A DNA stretch of 64,000 nucleotides, taken from NCBI RefSeq assembly GCF_006442795.2, contig NZ_CP083956.1, positions 1,527,501 through 1,591,500 of the forward strand, written 5' to 3'. Position 1 is the stretch's first letter. Each line of letters opens with the position of its first letter. Origin of the DNA: Mesorhizobium sp. B1-1-8 (GTDB taxonomy: Bacteria > Pseudomonadota > Alphaproteobacteria > Rhizobiales > Rhizobiaceae). Below are positions 53,111 to 61,839 of this stretch, piece by piece. Under the pieces are notes generated by a model. The model was not told where the DNA came from. It did no database searches and was given only the letters and a program-made list of their open reading frames with translations. Position numbers and translations under genes: made by a program.

Positions 53111-53883
53111 ACCTGCAGGATCGAAGAAACGAGGAGTTGGGTGTAAGGCGCGCGCGGATCGTCGAGCACGCGGTCGGTCAGGCCGCTTTCGACGACGCGG
53201 CCGTCCTTCATCACCATCATGCGCTGCGACAGGAGCCGCGCCACGGCAAGATCGTGGGTGACGACGATGGCCGCCAGGCCGAGGTCGGTGACCAGGCCGC
53301 GCAGCAGGTCGAGCAGGCGCGCCTGCACCGACACGTCGAGGCCGCCGGTCGGCTCATCCATGAACACCAGCCGCGGCCCGGTGACCAGGTTGCGGGCGAT
53401 CTGCAGGCGCTGGCGCATGCCGCCGGAAAAGGCGCGCGGCTCGTCGTCGATGCGGTCCTCGTCGATCTCGACGCGCGACAGCCAGTCGACGGCGGTGGCG
53501 CGGATCCTGCCGTAGTGGCGGTCGCCGACCGCCATCAGCCGCTCGCCGACATTGGCGCCGGCCGATACGGTCATGCGCAGCCCGTCCGCTGGGTTCTGGT
53601 GGACAAAACCCCAGTCGGTGCGCATCAGGAAGCGGCGCTCGGCCTCGCTCATGCGGTAGAGTTCGCGGAACTGGCCGTCGCGCATGCGGTAGCTGGCGGT
53701 TCCGGATGACGGCAACAGCCTGGTCGACAGGCAGTTGAGCAGGGTCGTCTTGCCGGAGCCGGACTCGCCGACGACCGCCAGCACCTCGCCCGGCCAAAGG
53801 TCGAAGGTGACGTTCTCGCAGCCGACGCGCGAGCCGTAGAATTTGGACAGCGCCGAGACGCGCAGCAGCGGTTCGTCGGTCAT
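53107..53883 (-). CDS. phnK: C-P lyase accessory ATPase PhnK
   Basis: 258 residues. Walker A GESGSGKTT, FVHQNPADGLRM, signature FSGGMRQRLQIARNL, Walker B LVFMDEPTGGLD, H-loop VVTHDLAVARLL. PhnK binds the PhnGHIJ core complex. Overlaps phnJ by 4 bp. Confidence 0.94.
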   Translation of the reverse strand: MTDEPLLRVSALSKFYGSRVGCENVTFDLWPGEVLAVVGESGSGKTTLLNCLSTRLLPSSGTASYRMRDGQFRELYRMSEAERRFLMRTDWGFVHQNPADGLRMTVSAGANVGERLMAVGDRHYGRIRATAVDWLSRVEIDEDRIDDEPRAFSGGMRQRLQIARNLVTGPRLVFMDEPTGGLDVSVQARLLDLLRGLVTDLGLAAIVVTHDLAVARLLSQRMMVMKDGRVVESGLTDRVLDDPRAPYTQLLVSSILQV

Positions 53884-54791
53884 TGCGCCGGCTCCTTAGT
53901 TTCCAATGCAAGATGGGCTTCTGGCGCGAGGTGGCCGCGATAGCCTTCGGCGCGCCGTTTCTCGCAATGGTCGGTGTCGGAGCAGACGAACATGTGGCCG
54001 CCATGGTCGTCGAGGATGACCTCGTCGAGATAGACGTTTTCCGCCCCACACAGCGCGCAAGGCTGGTCGAAAGTCTGCACTTCGAAGGGATGGTCCTCGA
54101 AATCGAGGCTCACCACATCGGTGAAGGGCGGCACCGCATAGATGCGCTTTTCGCGGCCCGCGCCGAAGAGCTGCAAGGCCGGCGAGCGGTGCATCTTCGG
54201 ATTGTCGAATTTAGGCGTCGGCGAGGGGTCCATGACATAGCGACCCTCGACCTTGACCGGATAGGCGTAGGTGGTGGCGATGCGACCGTGCCTGGCGATG
54301 TCCTCATAGAGCTTGACATGCATGAGGCCGTATTCCTCCAGCGCATGCATCTTGCGCGTCTCGGTCTCGCGCGGCTCGAGGAAGCGTAGCGGCTCGGGGA
54401 TCGGCACCTGGAAGACCAGCACCTGACCGGGGTTGAGTGGGTGCTCCGGAATCCGGTGGCGGGTCTGGATGATCGTCGCTTTCACCGTTTCCGTGGTCAC
54501 GGCGACATTGGCGACCTTCTTGAAGAAGGCGCGGATCGAGACGGCGTTGGTGGTGTCGTCGGCGCCCTGGTCGATGACCTTGAGCACGTCATCCGGCCCG
54601 ATGATCGAGGCGGTGACCTGCACGCCGCCGGTGCCCCAGCCATAGGGCATCGGCATCTCGCGCGAAGCGAAGGGCACCTGGTAGCCGGGAATGGCGATGC
54701 CCTTCAGGATGGCGCGGCGGATCATCCGCTTGGTCTGCTCGTCGAGATAGGCGAAGTTGTAGGTGGCGATCTCTGTCGGTTGCGCGCTCAT
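53880..54791 (-). CDS. phnJ: Carbon-phosphorus lyase, radical SAM subunit
   Basis: 303 residues. Closely follows E. coli PhnJ: YNFAYLDEQTKRMIRRAILK, IPGYQVPFASREMPMPYGWGTGG, FGAGREKRIYAVPPFTDVV. The cysteines for the iron-sulfur cluster and catalysis are at 245, 248, 270 and 276 (CALC, FVCSDTDHC), and Gly36 matches the radical glycine (Gly32 of E. coli). All key residues are present, so the enzyme should be active in breaking the C-P bond. Confidence 0.96.
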   Translation of the reverse strand: MSAQPTEIATYNFAYLDEQTKRMIRRAILKGIAIPGYQVPFASREMPMPYGWGTGGVQVTASIIGPDDVLKVIDQGADDTTNAVSIRAFFKKVANVAVTTETVKATIIQTRHRIPEHPLNPGQVLVFQVPIPEPLRFLEPRETETRKMHALEEYGLMHVKLYEDIARHGRIATTYAYPVKVEGRYVMDPSPTPKFDNPKMHRSPALQLFGAGREKRIYAVPPFTDVVSLDFEDHPFEVQTFDQPCALCGAENVYLDEVILDDHGGHMFVCSDTDHCEKRRAEGYRGHLAPEAHLALETKEPAQ

Positions 54792-55900
54792 TCAGCGGCC
54801 TCCCTCTTTTCTTCAGCCTTGCCGGGATTTTCCCGCGCGTCATGCTCGGCGCGCATACGGCGCACCAGGTCGAGCTCGGCCTGGAAGTCGACGTAGTGCG
54901 GCAGCTTCAGATGCTCGACGAAGCCGGTCGCCTGGACATTGTCGGAATGCGAGATGACGAATTCCTCGTCCTGCGCCGCGGCGACGACGTCCTCGCCGAG
55001 CTCGCCGGCGCGCAGCGCCCGGTCGCACAGCGCCATGGCCATCGCCTTGCGCTCGCTCTGGCCGAAGACCAGGCCATAGCCGCGGGTGAATTGCGGCGGC
55101 GCCTTGGCCGAGCCCTTGAACTGGTTGACCATCTGGCATTCGGTGACGCGGATGGAACCGAGCGGCACGGCGAACGGCAGTTCCGGCACATCGAGCTCCA
55201 GCTCGACCTCGCCGATGCGGACCTCGCCGACGAAGGGATGATTGCGGGCATAGCCGCGCTGCGTCGAATAGCCGAGCGCCAGCAGAAACCCTTCGTCGCC
55301 GCGCGACAGCGCCTGTAGGCGGATGTCGCGCGCCATCGGGAATTGCAGCGGTTCGCGCGTGATATCGCCGGGCACATGGTCCTGCGGCATGTCGCCGTCG
55401 GCCTCGATCAGGCCTTCATGGGCAAGAATCGAGGAGACGCGCGGCATGGCTTCGGCATCGCCCTCGCGCTGCACGGGCGCATCGACATCGGCGCCGGCGG
55501 CAAGTTCCGGATCGAGCAGGCGATGCGTGTAATCGAAGGTGGGCCCAAGCACCTGTCCGCCTGGCAGGTCCTTGTAAGTCGCCGACACCCGCCGCTCGGC
55601 CTGCATGGCGCCGGTGTCGACCGGCCTTGTGTAGCCGAAGCGCGGCAGCGTGGTGCGATAGGCGCGCACGAGAAAGATCGCCTCGATCATGTCGCCGCGC
55701 GCCTGGACGACGGCGAGCGCCGCCAGTTCGCGATCATAGAGCGAGCCTTCGCTCATCACCCGGTCGACGCCAAGCGCCAGCTGCTCGACGATCTGGTCGA
55801 GCCGCAGCGCCGGCACCGAGCGGTCGCCGCGGCGGCGATCGGCAAGCAGGCGATGGGCGTTGGCGATCGCGGCTTCGCCGCCTTTTACCGCGACATACAT
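54788..55900 (-). CDS. phnI: C-P lyase core subunit PhnI
   Basis: 370 residues. The N-terminal YVAVKGGEAAIANAHRLLADRRRGD and LRLDQIVEQLALGVDRVMSEGSLYD are typical PhnI. It ends in a charged tail (DARENPGKAEEKREAAE). PhnI attaches phosphonate to ATP with PhnGHL. Overlaps phnJ by 4 bp. Confidence 0.95.
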   Translation of the reverse strand: MYVAVKGGEAAIANAHRLLADRRRGDRSVPALRLDQIVEQLALGVDRVMSEGSLYDRELAALAVVQARGDMIEAIFLVRAYRTTLPRFGYTRPVDTGAMQAERRVSATYKDLPGGQVLGPTFDYTHRLLDPELAAGADVDAPVQREGDAEAMPRVSSILAHEGLIEADGDMPQDHVPGDITREPLQFPMARDIRLQALSRGDEGFLLALGYSTQRGYARNHPFVGEVRIGEVELELDVPELPFAVPLGSIRVTECQMVNQFKGSAKAPPQFTRGYGLVFGQSERKAMAMALCDRALRAGELGEDVVAAAQDEEFVISHSDNVQATGFVEHLKLPHYVDFQAELDLVRRMRAEHDARENPGKAEEKREAAE

Positions 55901-55901
55901 G

Positions 55902-56513
55902 TCAGGCCTCCATCGTCTTGATGCGGGTGGTGCGCGGCAGGCAGGCGAGGCTGCCGGGGGCGGCCAGGATGATGTCGACGCCGCGTGGAAAACGTTTGTT
56001 GTTCTGCTTCCACTGCTCGACGAAATGGCGTGGCATGCCGGTTGGCGCGATCATTGCCGCCTTTTCGATGCCAGGCCCCTCGAGCAGCAGCGACGGACCC
56101 GTGGCGAGATCGCCGACCAGGAGGATCAGCGTCGTCGAGCGGTCGGGATATTCCTGCGTGCCTTGCGAAAAGCCGTCCAGCGCCGCCATTTCCGCCGGGT
56201 TGGCTATCAAGGCGAAATGCGCATCGGCCGGCGTGTTGGCCAGGGGCGCGCCGGTGTGGAAGCCGAGCCAGGATTTGACCGCGCCTTCCGCCTGCAGCGG
56301 CGGATCGAGCCAGAGCGGCGTGTCGTTGTCGCAGAGCGCCAGCGCTATGGCGCCGGCGGTCGCCGACAGCGGCGCCGGCGGTTGCGACAGCTGCGGCAGG
56401 GCCTCGATGCTGCCCGGCCTGGCCATCGCATCCATGACGGCGCGGAACACGGTTTGCGCGTTGAAGACCGGATCGGCGAAGCCGCCTTCGATCGATTGCG
56501 TGGCGATATCCAT
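55902..56513 (-). CDS. phnH: C-P lyase core subunit PhnH
   Basis: 203 residues. PhnH marks: FNAQTVFRAVMDAMARPGS, LALCDNDTPLWLD, FPRGVDIILAAPGSLACLPRTTRI. Start MDIATQSIEGGF at 56513 shares one base with the phnG stop (TGATG). Stop is 1 bp before the phnI start codon. Confidence 0.94.
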   Translation of the reverse strand: MDIATQSIEGGFADPVFNAQTVFRAVMDAMARPGSIEALPQLSQPPAPLSATAGAIALALCDNDTPLWLDPPLQAEGAVKSWLGFHTGAPLANTPADAHFALIANPAEMAALDGFSQGTQEYPDRSTTLILLVGDLATGPSLLLEGPGIEKAAMIAPTGMPRHFVEQWKQNNKRFPRGVDIILAAPGSLACLPRTTRIKTMEA

Positions 56514-56974
56514 CAGTCCTCTCCGCGCACCATGGTGAAGAAATCCACTTTCGTGGCCGCCGTCTCGACGCGCCGCTTTTCGCGTGCCGCATCCAGCGCC
56601 GTGCGCAAGGGCGCCACCAGCTTTGTCTCGACCGTCTGGCGATGGGCCGGATCCTGCCAGAGCGCGTCGGCAATCGCGGCGAGCTTCGCCTTCGCCTTGT
56701 CGCGGCCGAGCGCATAGGAATGGCCGACCTGGCCGGAGGGCAGCCGCACCGTGGCGCGGGTGACGGTTGCCTCGCCGACATTGAAAGGCGCGCCGCCGCC
56801 GCCGATCCGGCCGCGCACCGTCACCAGTCCGGTTTCGGGGCCGCGCAGCAATTCCGCCTCCGAGGGCAGGCCGGCATCGTTCCATAGCCGTGCAATGTCA
56901 TCGGTCGCCGCATGTGCCAGCGTCGCCATCGCCGCCTTGCGCTCGGCCTGCTCGCGCGCTTCCTGTCCTCGCAT
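56513..56974 (-). CDS. phnG: C-P lyase core subunit PhnG
   Basis: 153 residues. RGPETGLVTVRGRIGGGGAPFNVGEATVTRATVRL and GHSYALGRDKAKAKLAAIADAL are typical PhnG. Start at 56974 (MRGQEAREQ) with GAGGAAG upstream; a TTG at 57013 would lie in the operator. First gene of the C-P lyase operon. Confidence 0.94.
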   Translation of the reverse strand: MRGQEAREQAERKAAMATLAHAATDDIARLWNDAGLPSEAELLRGPETGLVTVRGRIGGGGAPFNVGEATVTRATVRLPSGQVGHSYALGRDKAKAKLAAIADALWQDPAHRQTVETKLVAPLRTALDAAREKRRVETAATKVDFFTMVRGED

Positions 56975-56993
56975 GGCTGTCTTCCTCGTTAAT

Positions 56994-57013
56994 TTGTCTA
57001 TTGATATAGACAA
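56994..57013. promoter_or_regulatory. PhnF operator candidate at phnG
   Basis: TTGTCTATTGATATAGACAA is a perfect palindrome with 8-bp arms and a 4-bp centre. It lies where phnG transcription should begin, between phnG and the divergent phnF. HutC/PhnF-type GntR repressors bind TATAGACA-like sites, which this contains. Confidence 0.7.
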
Positions 57014-57021
57014 CTATACAA

Positions 57022-57049
57022 ATTATACTCATCACGTAACGAGAGTCCA
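57022..57049 (-). promoter_or_regulatory. phnG promoter
   Basis: On the minus strand TGGACT (57049-57044) and TATAAT (57027-57022) stand 16 bp apart, a good sigma-70-type pair. The start point would fall on the palindrome at 56994-57013. Confidence 0.6.
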
Positions 57050-57112
57050 TGACGGGTGCATGACAAAAGGGGAAAAAATGACTTGGGGCGAAAAGATGCC
57101 TGGGGGCAAAGA

Positions 57113-57859
57113 ATGACCGGACTGGCGAGCAGCATCGAAAGGCGCAGCGGCGTGTCGCTGTGGCGGCAGATCGCCGACAAGATACTGCAGGCAATTGCGA
57201 CCGGCGATTTCGCCGAGAATGCCGCGCTGCCGCCTGAAGTCGTGCTGGCCGAGCGCTATGGCGTCAACCGCCACACGGTGCGCAGCGCGATCGCCGCCCT
57301 TGTGCAGGAAGGCGTGCTGAGGGCCGAGCAGGGGCGCGGCACCTTCGTGCTGTCACGCAGGCGCCTGTCCTACCCGATCGGCGCCCGCACGCGGTTTTCG
57401 ACTGGGCTGCAAGGGCAGACGAGCGAACGGCATATCGCTCTGCTGTCGTCATCCACCGAGCCGGCCAGCCGGCGCGTCGCCGAAGCGCTCGGGCTTGCCA
57501 GCGGATCGGCCGTGATCCGCCTGGAGACGCGCGGCGAAGCAGACGGGCATCCGGTGTCGCGCGCAACGGCCTGGTACGATGCCGGGCGCTTCACCGGCAT
57601 AGACGCCGCCATGGCGGAGACCGGATCGGTCACCGCCGCGCTCAAGCGCTTCGGCATCAACGATTATCTGCGGCAATCGACGGTGCTTTCGGCACGTCAT
57701 GCCGATGCCGACGACCTTGCGGCACTTGATCTGCAGCCCGGCGCCATCGTGCTGGTCACCGTCGCTGTCAATGTCACGCTCGACGGCCGGCCGATTCAGT
57801 TTTCCGAGTCGCGGTTCCCGGCGGAGCGGGTGGAGCTGAAGCTGTCGGCGAACGATTAG
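57113..57859 (+). CDS. phnF: Phosphonate operon regulator, GntR/HutC type
   Basis: 248 residues. N-terminal GntR winged helix (SLWRQIADKILQAIATGDFAENAALPPEVVLAERYGVNRHTVRSAIAALVQEGVL), with GRGTFVLSRRRLSYPIG linker. C-terminal UTRA-type ligand domain (ETRGEADGHPVSRATAWYDAGRF, FSESRFPAERVEL). Divergent from phnG with a palindrome between them, as expected of PhnF. Start at 57113; a GTG at 57056 is possible but has no support. Confidence 0.88.
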   Translation: MTGLASSIERRSGVSLWRQIADKILQAIATGDFAENAALPPEVVLAERYGVNRHTVRSAIAALVQEGVLRAEQGRGTFVLSRRRLSYPIGARTRFSTGLQGQTSERHIALLSSSTEPASRRVAEALGLASGSAVIRLETRGEADGHPVSRATAWYDAGRFTGIDAAMAETGSVTAALKRFGINDYLRQSTVLSARHADADDLAALDLQPGAIVLVTVAVNVTLDGRPIQFSESRFPAERVELKLSAND

Positions 57860-58160
57860 TCTTCGACATTGTCATTCAGAGCGATAACCCTGAGGTCGTC
57901 ATCCTCGGGCGGAGCGACGCGAAGCGGAGCGCAGACCCGAGGATCCATTCCGTTACCTTGATCGTAAAGTGCGGCGGAGCAGAATTCTGGATCGTTGCAA
58001 CGCCTCGATGTCACGGAATGGATCCTCGGGTCTGCGCTGCGTCGCTACGCTCCTTGCTCCGCCCGTGGATGACGAAGGGATAGACGCTCGGCCAATCACC
58101 AGGACTGCGATTTGCCAGGGCAGACAACCATCCAGTTCGCAAGACCTCGACGCGGGCTTC
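57860..58160. other. Intergenic 301 bp, mostly a repeat
   Basis: Lies between the converging ends of phnF and the alcohol dehydrogenase gene. The repeat at 57898-58075 fills most of it. No gene recognised. Confidence 0.6.
57898..58075. repeat. Palindromic intergenic repeat, family A, copy 2
   Basis: GTCATCCTCGGGCGGAGC at the left mirrors GCTCCGCCCGTGGATGACG at the right, with CCGAGGATCCATTCCGT / ACGGAATGGATCCTCGG inside and the core CAGAATTCTG. Diverged copy of 8488-8675. Confidence 0.8.
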
Positions 58161-59177
58161 CTACCCGACTTCGATAACAGCCTTGATCAGCCCCGACTTC
58201 TCATACGCCCATCTGGCGAGGTCGCGTGGCGTTTCGGCAAGTGTCGTTCGATGCGTGACAAGCTTCTCCAGAGGCACGGCGCCGTCGCGGATCGAGGCGG
58301 CGACATGGTTGAAATCGGCTCTGAGCGCGTTGCGGCTGCCGACAAGCGTCATCTCGCGCTTATGGAATTCGGGATCGGAGAAGCTGATATCGTCCTTGAC
58401 GACGCTGACCAGCACCAGTGTGCCGCCATGCGCGACATGAGCGAAGGCCGATTGCACCGATTGCGTGTTGCCGGTGGCATCGAAGACAAGATCGAAGCCT
58501 TCGCCGCCGGTGGCTGACCGCACCAGTTCGGTCGCCGCTGCCTTCGAGCCGTCGAGCGTGGCAAAACCCAGCTTGTCTTCGGCAAAGCCAAGCCGCTCCG
58601 TGCTCATATCGAGCATGCTGACATCCAGTCCGGCGATGCGGGCAAACAGCGCCGTGCCAAGGCCGATCGGCCCGGCGCCGATGACCAGCGTGCGCGCGCC
58701 GGGCGTGCCGAGCGAACGCCGCACGGCATGGGCGCCGATGGCCAGGAATTCAACCGCCGCGGCATCGGCCAGCGACAGGCCGTTTGCCGGATAAAGGTTT
58801 TGCGCCGGCACCAGGATCTCGTCGCACATGGCGCCGTTGCGATGCACGCCTAGCACCTCGATTGTCATGCAGCAGTTCGGCTTGCCATGCCGGCAGGCTA
58901 TGCATCGGCCGCAGGCAAGATAAGGATTGACGATGACCGGCTCGCCGACGGCCAGATCCACGCCGTCACCCTTTTCGGCGACGGTGCCGGAGACTTCGTG
59001 GCCCATGATGCGCGGATAGGCGAGGAACGGGTGCTTGCCTTCGAAGATGTGATAGTCGGTGCCGCAGATGCCGACATGGCTGACGGCGACCCGCGCCCAG
59101 CCGGGCGGCGGCGCGCCGGGCGCGGCGCGGTCTTCGAGGGCAAGGTCGCCGGGCGAGCGGCAGACGACGGCTTTCAT
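58161..59177 (-). CDS. Zinc-dependent alcohol/polyol dehydrogenase
   Basis: 338 residues, medium-chain dehydrogenase. Catalytic zinc ligands C in GICGTDYH, and H-E in GHEVSGTV; structural zinc cysteines in CGRCIACRHGKPNCC. NAD-binding VIGAGPIGLG. Start at 59177 (MKAVVCRSPGD). Last gene of the ribose-type importer operon, 70 bp after the permease gene, so it likely oxidises the imported sugar, polyol or sugar acid. Confidence 0.9.
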   Translation of the reverse strand: MKAVVCRSPGDLALEDRAAPGAPPPGWARVAVSHVGICGTDYHIFEGKHPFLAYPRIMGHEVSGTVAEKGDGVDLAVGEPVIVNPYLACGRCIACRHGKPNCCMTIEVLGVHRNGAMCDEILVPAQNLYPANGLSLADAAAVEFLAIGAHAVRRSLGTPGARTLVIGAGPIGLGTALFARIAGLDVSMLDMSTERLGFAEDKLGFATLDGSKAAATELVRSATGGEGFDLVFDATGNTQSVQSAFAHVAHGGTLVLVSVVKDDISFSDPEFHKREMTLVGSRNALRADFNHVAASIRDGAVPLEKLVTHRTTLAETPRDLARWAYEKSGLIKAVIEVG

Positions 59178-59247
59178 ACGCAATTCCAGTTTCAAAAGAG
59201 CGCCGGCCATCGGCTAAGCCGGGCCGGCGCGGAAGGTCAGGGAGCAG

Positions 59248-60213
59248 TCATTTGCCGCGCCGGCGCAGACCGTCGAAATAGACGATGACGATGATCAGCA
59301 CACCGGTGATGATGCGCTGCCAGAAGGCGTTGACGTTCAAGAGATTGGCGCCGTTGTTGATAGTGGCGAGGATGAAGGCGCCGAGCAGCGGCCCGTGCAC
59401 CGAACCGACCGCGCCGAACAGCGAGGTGCCGCCGATCACCGAGGAGGCGATCGCCTGCAATTCCCAGCCCTCGGCCTGGGTCGGATTGCCGATTCCGATG
59501 CGGGAGGCAAGCAGCACACCGACGAAGGCCGCGCATAGGCCCGACAGTGTGTAGGCCATGTAGATGGTGCGCTGGACATTGACGCCGGACAGGCGTGAGG
59601 CCTCGGCATTGGAGCCGACCGAGAACAGATAGCGGCCCCAGCGGCTGTGATGCAGGAAGATGTAGGCCGGGATGCCGACCAAGATTACCATCCAGAACAG
59701 ATTGGGGACGCCGACGAAGGAGTTGCGCGAGAATTCCTGGAAGGCGTCGTTGTTGATCGAGATCGAATTGCCATTGGTTATCAGCAGGCCGATGCCGCGC
59801 AGCGAAGTCAGCGTTGCCAGCGTGATGATGAAGGGCGGCAGGCCCATCTTGACGATACCGAAGCCGTGGAACATGCCGATGGCGACGCCGACCAGAAGAG
59901 TTATCAGGATGGCGGCAAAGACCGGCACTCCGGCATTGATCAGCATCGCCGTGGTGACGGTGCAGAAGCCGACGACCGCGCCGACCGAAAGATCGATGCC
60001 GCCGGTGATGATGACAAAGGTCTGGCCGACCGCGAGGATAGCGATCATCGAGCCTTGGCGGAGGAGGTTTGAAATATTGTTGGCCGAGGCGAAGCTCTGC
60101 GTCGCCACGGACAGAATGACCCACAACAGAACCAGCAGCGCGAGCAGCGTCAGTCCGAACAGGGCGTTGTAATTGCGCTTGGTTTTTTCGGCGGGGATCG
60201 CCTCGGTGCTCAT
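59248..60213 (-). CDS. Ribose-type ABC permease
   Basis: 321 residues, RbsC-like, with about nine hydrophobic helices (LFGLTLLALLVLLWVILSVAT at the N terminus). Conserved stretches: GGIDLSVGAVVGF, and further on GRYLFSVGSNAEASRLSGV and SSVIGGTSLFGAVGSVHGPLLG. Overlaps the ATPase gene by 4 bp. Substrate is a sugar, not necessarily ribose. Confidence 0.93.
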   Translation of the reverse strand: MSTEAIPAEKTKRNYNALFGLTLLALLVLLWVILSVATQSFASANNISNLLRQGSMIAILAVGQTFVIITGGIDLSVGAVVGFCTVTTAMLINAGVPVFAAILITLLVGVAIGMFHGFGIVKMGLPPFIITLATLTSLRGIGLLITNGNSISINNDAFQEFSRNSFVGVPNLFWMVILVGIPAYIFLHHSRWGRYLFSVGSNAEASRLSGVNVQRTIYMAYTLSGLCAAFVGVLLASRIGIGNPTQAEGWELQAIASSVIGGTSLFGAVGSVHGPLLGAFILATINNGANLLNVNAFWQRIITGVLIIVIVYFDGLRRRGK

Positions 60214-61763
60214 TTTTGTCCTCCCGTCTTTTCTTGTTTCTCGGCCAGTGCCTGACCCAGTATGTCCTCATGGCTGGCGGTGCGGAAACCATGCGTGGCG
60301 ACCAGCTTGCCGCGCCGGAACACATGCAGCGTGTCGGCGAGTTCATAGACCTCGGGCAGATAGGACGAGATCAGGATGATGCCGGCGCCTTTGGACAACA
60401 ATGTCGAGAACAAGCGGTAGATCTCGGCCTTGGTGCCGACATCGACGCCGACCGTCGGCTCGTCGAAGATGAACAGCTTGGCGCCATGCGCCAGCCACTT
60501 GCCGATGACAATCTTCTGCTGGTTGCCGCCCGACAGGCTGGAGGCCAGCGCGTTGCGCGTTGGCGTCTTGATGCGCAGGTCGGCGATCTGGCGGTCGGCC
60601 TCGGCCTTCTCCCTGGCGTTGGAGATCAGGAGATTGCTGGAGATGCGCTTATAGATCGGTAGGTTGAGGTTAAGGCCGACCGGCAAATTGAGGCAAAGAC
60701 CCTGATCGCGGCGGCTTTCCGGCGCCAGCGCCATGCCGAGCCTGATCGCGTCATGCTCGGAATTGATCTGGACCTCCTTGCCTTGCCAGAGGATCTGGCC
60801 GGCCGATTTGCGATGGCGGCCGTAGAGCGTGGTGACGAATTCGCTGCGCCCGGCACCGATCAGGCCGTAAAGACCGACGATCTCGCCGGCGCGAACCGTC
60901 ATCGAGACATTCTCAAAACCCTTGCCGGAGAGATTTCTCGCCTCGACGATCGCCGCGCCCGGCGTGAAGTGCTCCTTGTGGTAGATCTGTTCGATCGAGC
61001 GGTTGATCATCATCTTGACCAGCTCGGCGTCATTGGTCTCGGCGATGTTGCGGGTGCCGACCAGCGTGCCGTCGCGCAGCACCGAGACGCGATCGGCAAG
61101 CTCGAACACCTCCTCCATGCGGTGGCTGATATAGATGATGGTGACGCCTTCGCCCTTCAGCCGCCGGATCAGCGTGAACAGCTGGTCGGCTTCCTTGCGG
61201 GTGAGGTAGGCAGTGGGCTCGTCGAAGATCAGGAACTTGGTACCGCGCACGGTTGCGCGGGCGGCGGCGATCAGCTGCTGCTGGCCGATGGTGAGATCGC
61301 CCAGCATGACATGCGCCGGCAGGTCGAAGCCGAGGCCGTCGATGATCTTCTGCGCCTCCTTGACCATGGCGCGCTGCTGAAGAATGCCGAAGCGGGATTC
61401 CTCCTCGCCGAGGAACATGTTGGCGGCGACAGTGAGATGGCGGCAGAGCACCACTTCCTGGTGGACGGCGTTGATGCCGAGCGCCATTGCCTCATGCGGG
61501 GTGGCAAGCGCTGCCGGCTTGCCTTCCCAGAAGACTTCGCCGGAGGTGCGCGGCATGACGCCGGTCAGCAACTTGATCAGCGTCGACTTGCCGGCGCCGT
61601 TCTCGCCGACGATGGCGTGGATCTCGCCGGACTTGAAGGCAAGGTTCACGGGCTTCAGCGCGTGTGTGCCGGGATATTTTTTCTCGAGCCCTTTGAGTTC
61701 GAGGATCGTCCTGCCGGGCTCCAGCGTGGGGGCTGGATGCAATTCCTGCGCCGTCGACGTCAT
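60210..61763 (-). CDS. Ribose-type ABC ATPase (two domains)
   Basis: 517 residues with two ATPase domains, as in RbsA/MglA. Domain 1: Walker A GENGAGKST, signature LTIGQQQLIAAARA, Walker B FLIFDEPTAYLT. Domain 2: degenerate Walker A GLIGAGRSEF, signature LSGGNQQKIVIGKWL, FIFDEPTVGVD. Both match this importer class. Confidence 0.94.
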   Translation of the reverse strand: MTSTAQELHPAPTLEPGRTILELKGLEKKYPGTHALKPVNLAFKSGEIHAIVGENGAGKSTLIKLLTGVMPRTSGEVFWEGKPAALATPHEAMALGINAVHQEVVLCRHLTVAANMFLGEEESRFGILQQRAMVKEAQKIIDGLGFDLPAHVMLGDLTIGQQQLIAAARATVRGTKFLIFDEPTAYLTRKEADQLFTLIRRLKGEGVTIIYISHRMEEVFELADRVSVLRDGTLVGTRNIAETNDAELVKMMINRSIEQIYHKEHFTPGAAIVEARNLSGKGFENVSMTVRAGEIVGLYGLIGAGRSEFVTTLYGRHRKSAGQILWQGKEVQINSEHDAIRLGMALAPESRRDQGLCLNLPVGLNLNLPIYKRISSNLLISNAREKAEADRQIADLRIKTPTRNALASSLSGGNQQKIVIGKWLAHGAKLFIFDEPTVGVDVGTKAEIYRLFSTLLSKGAGIILISSYLPEVYELADTLHVFRRGKLVATHGFRTASHEDILGQALAEKQEKTGGQK

Positions 61764-61839
61764 GACAATCCTCCCAGATTGGTCTCAACGGAATGTTTCC
61801 GGGGCGATGCCGCCCCGGAAACGCGTGGCATGACGCGCC

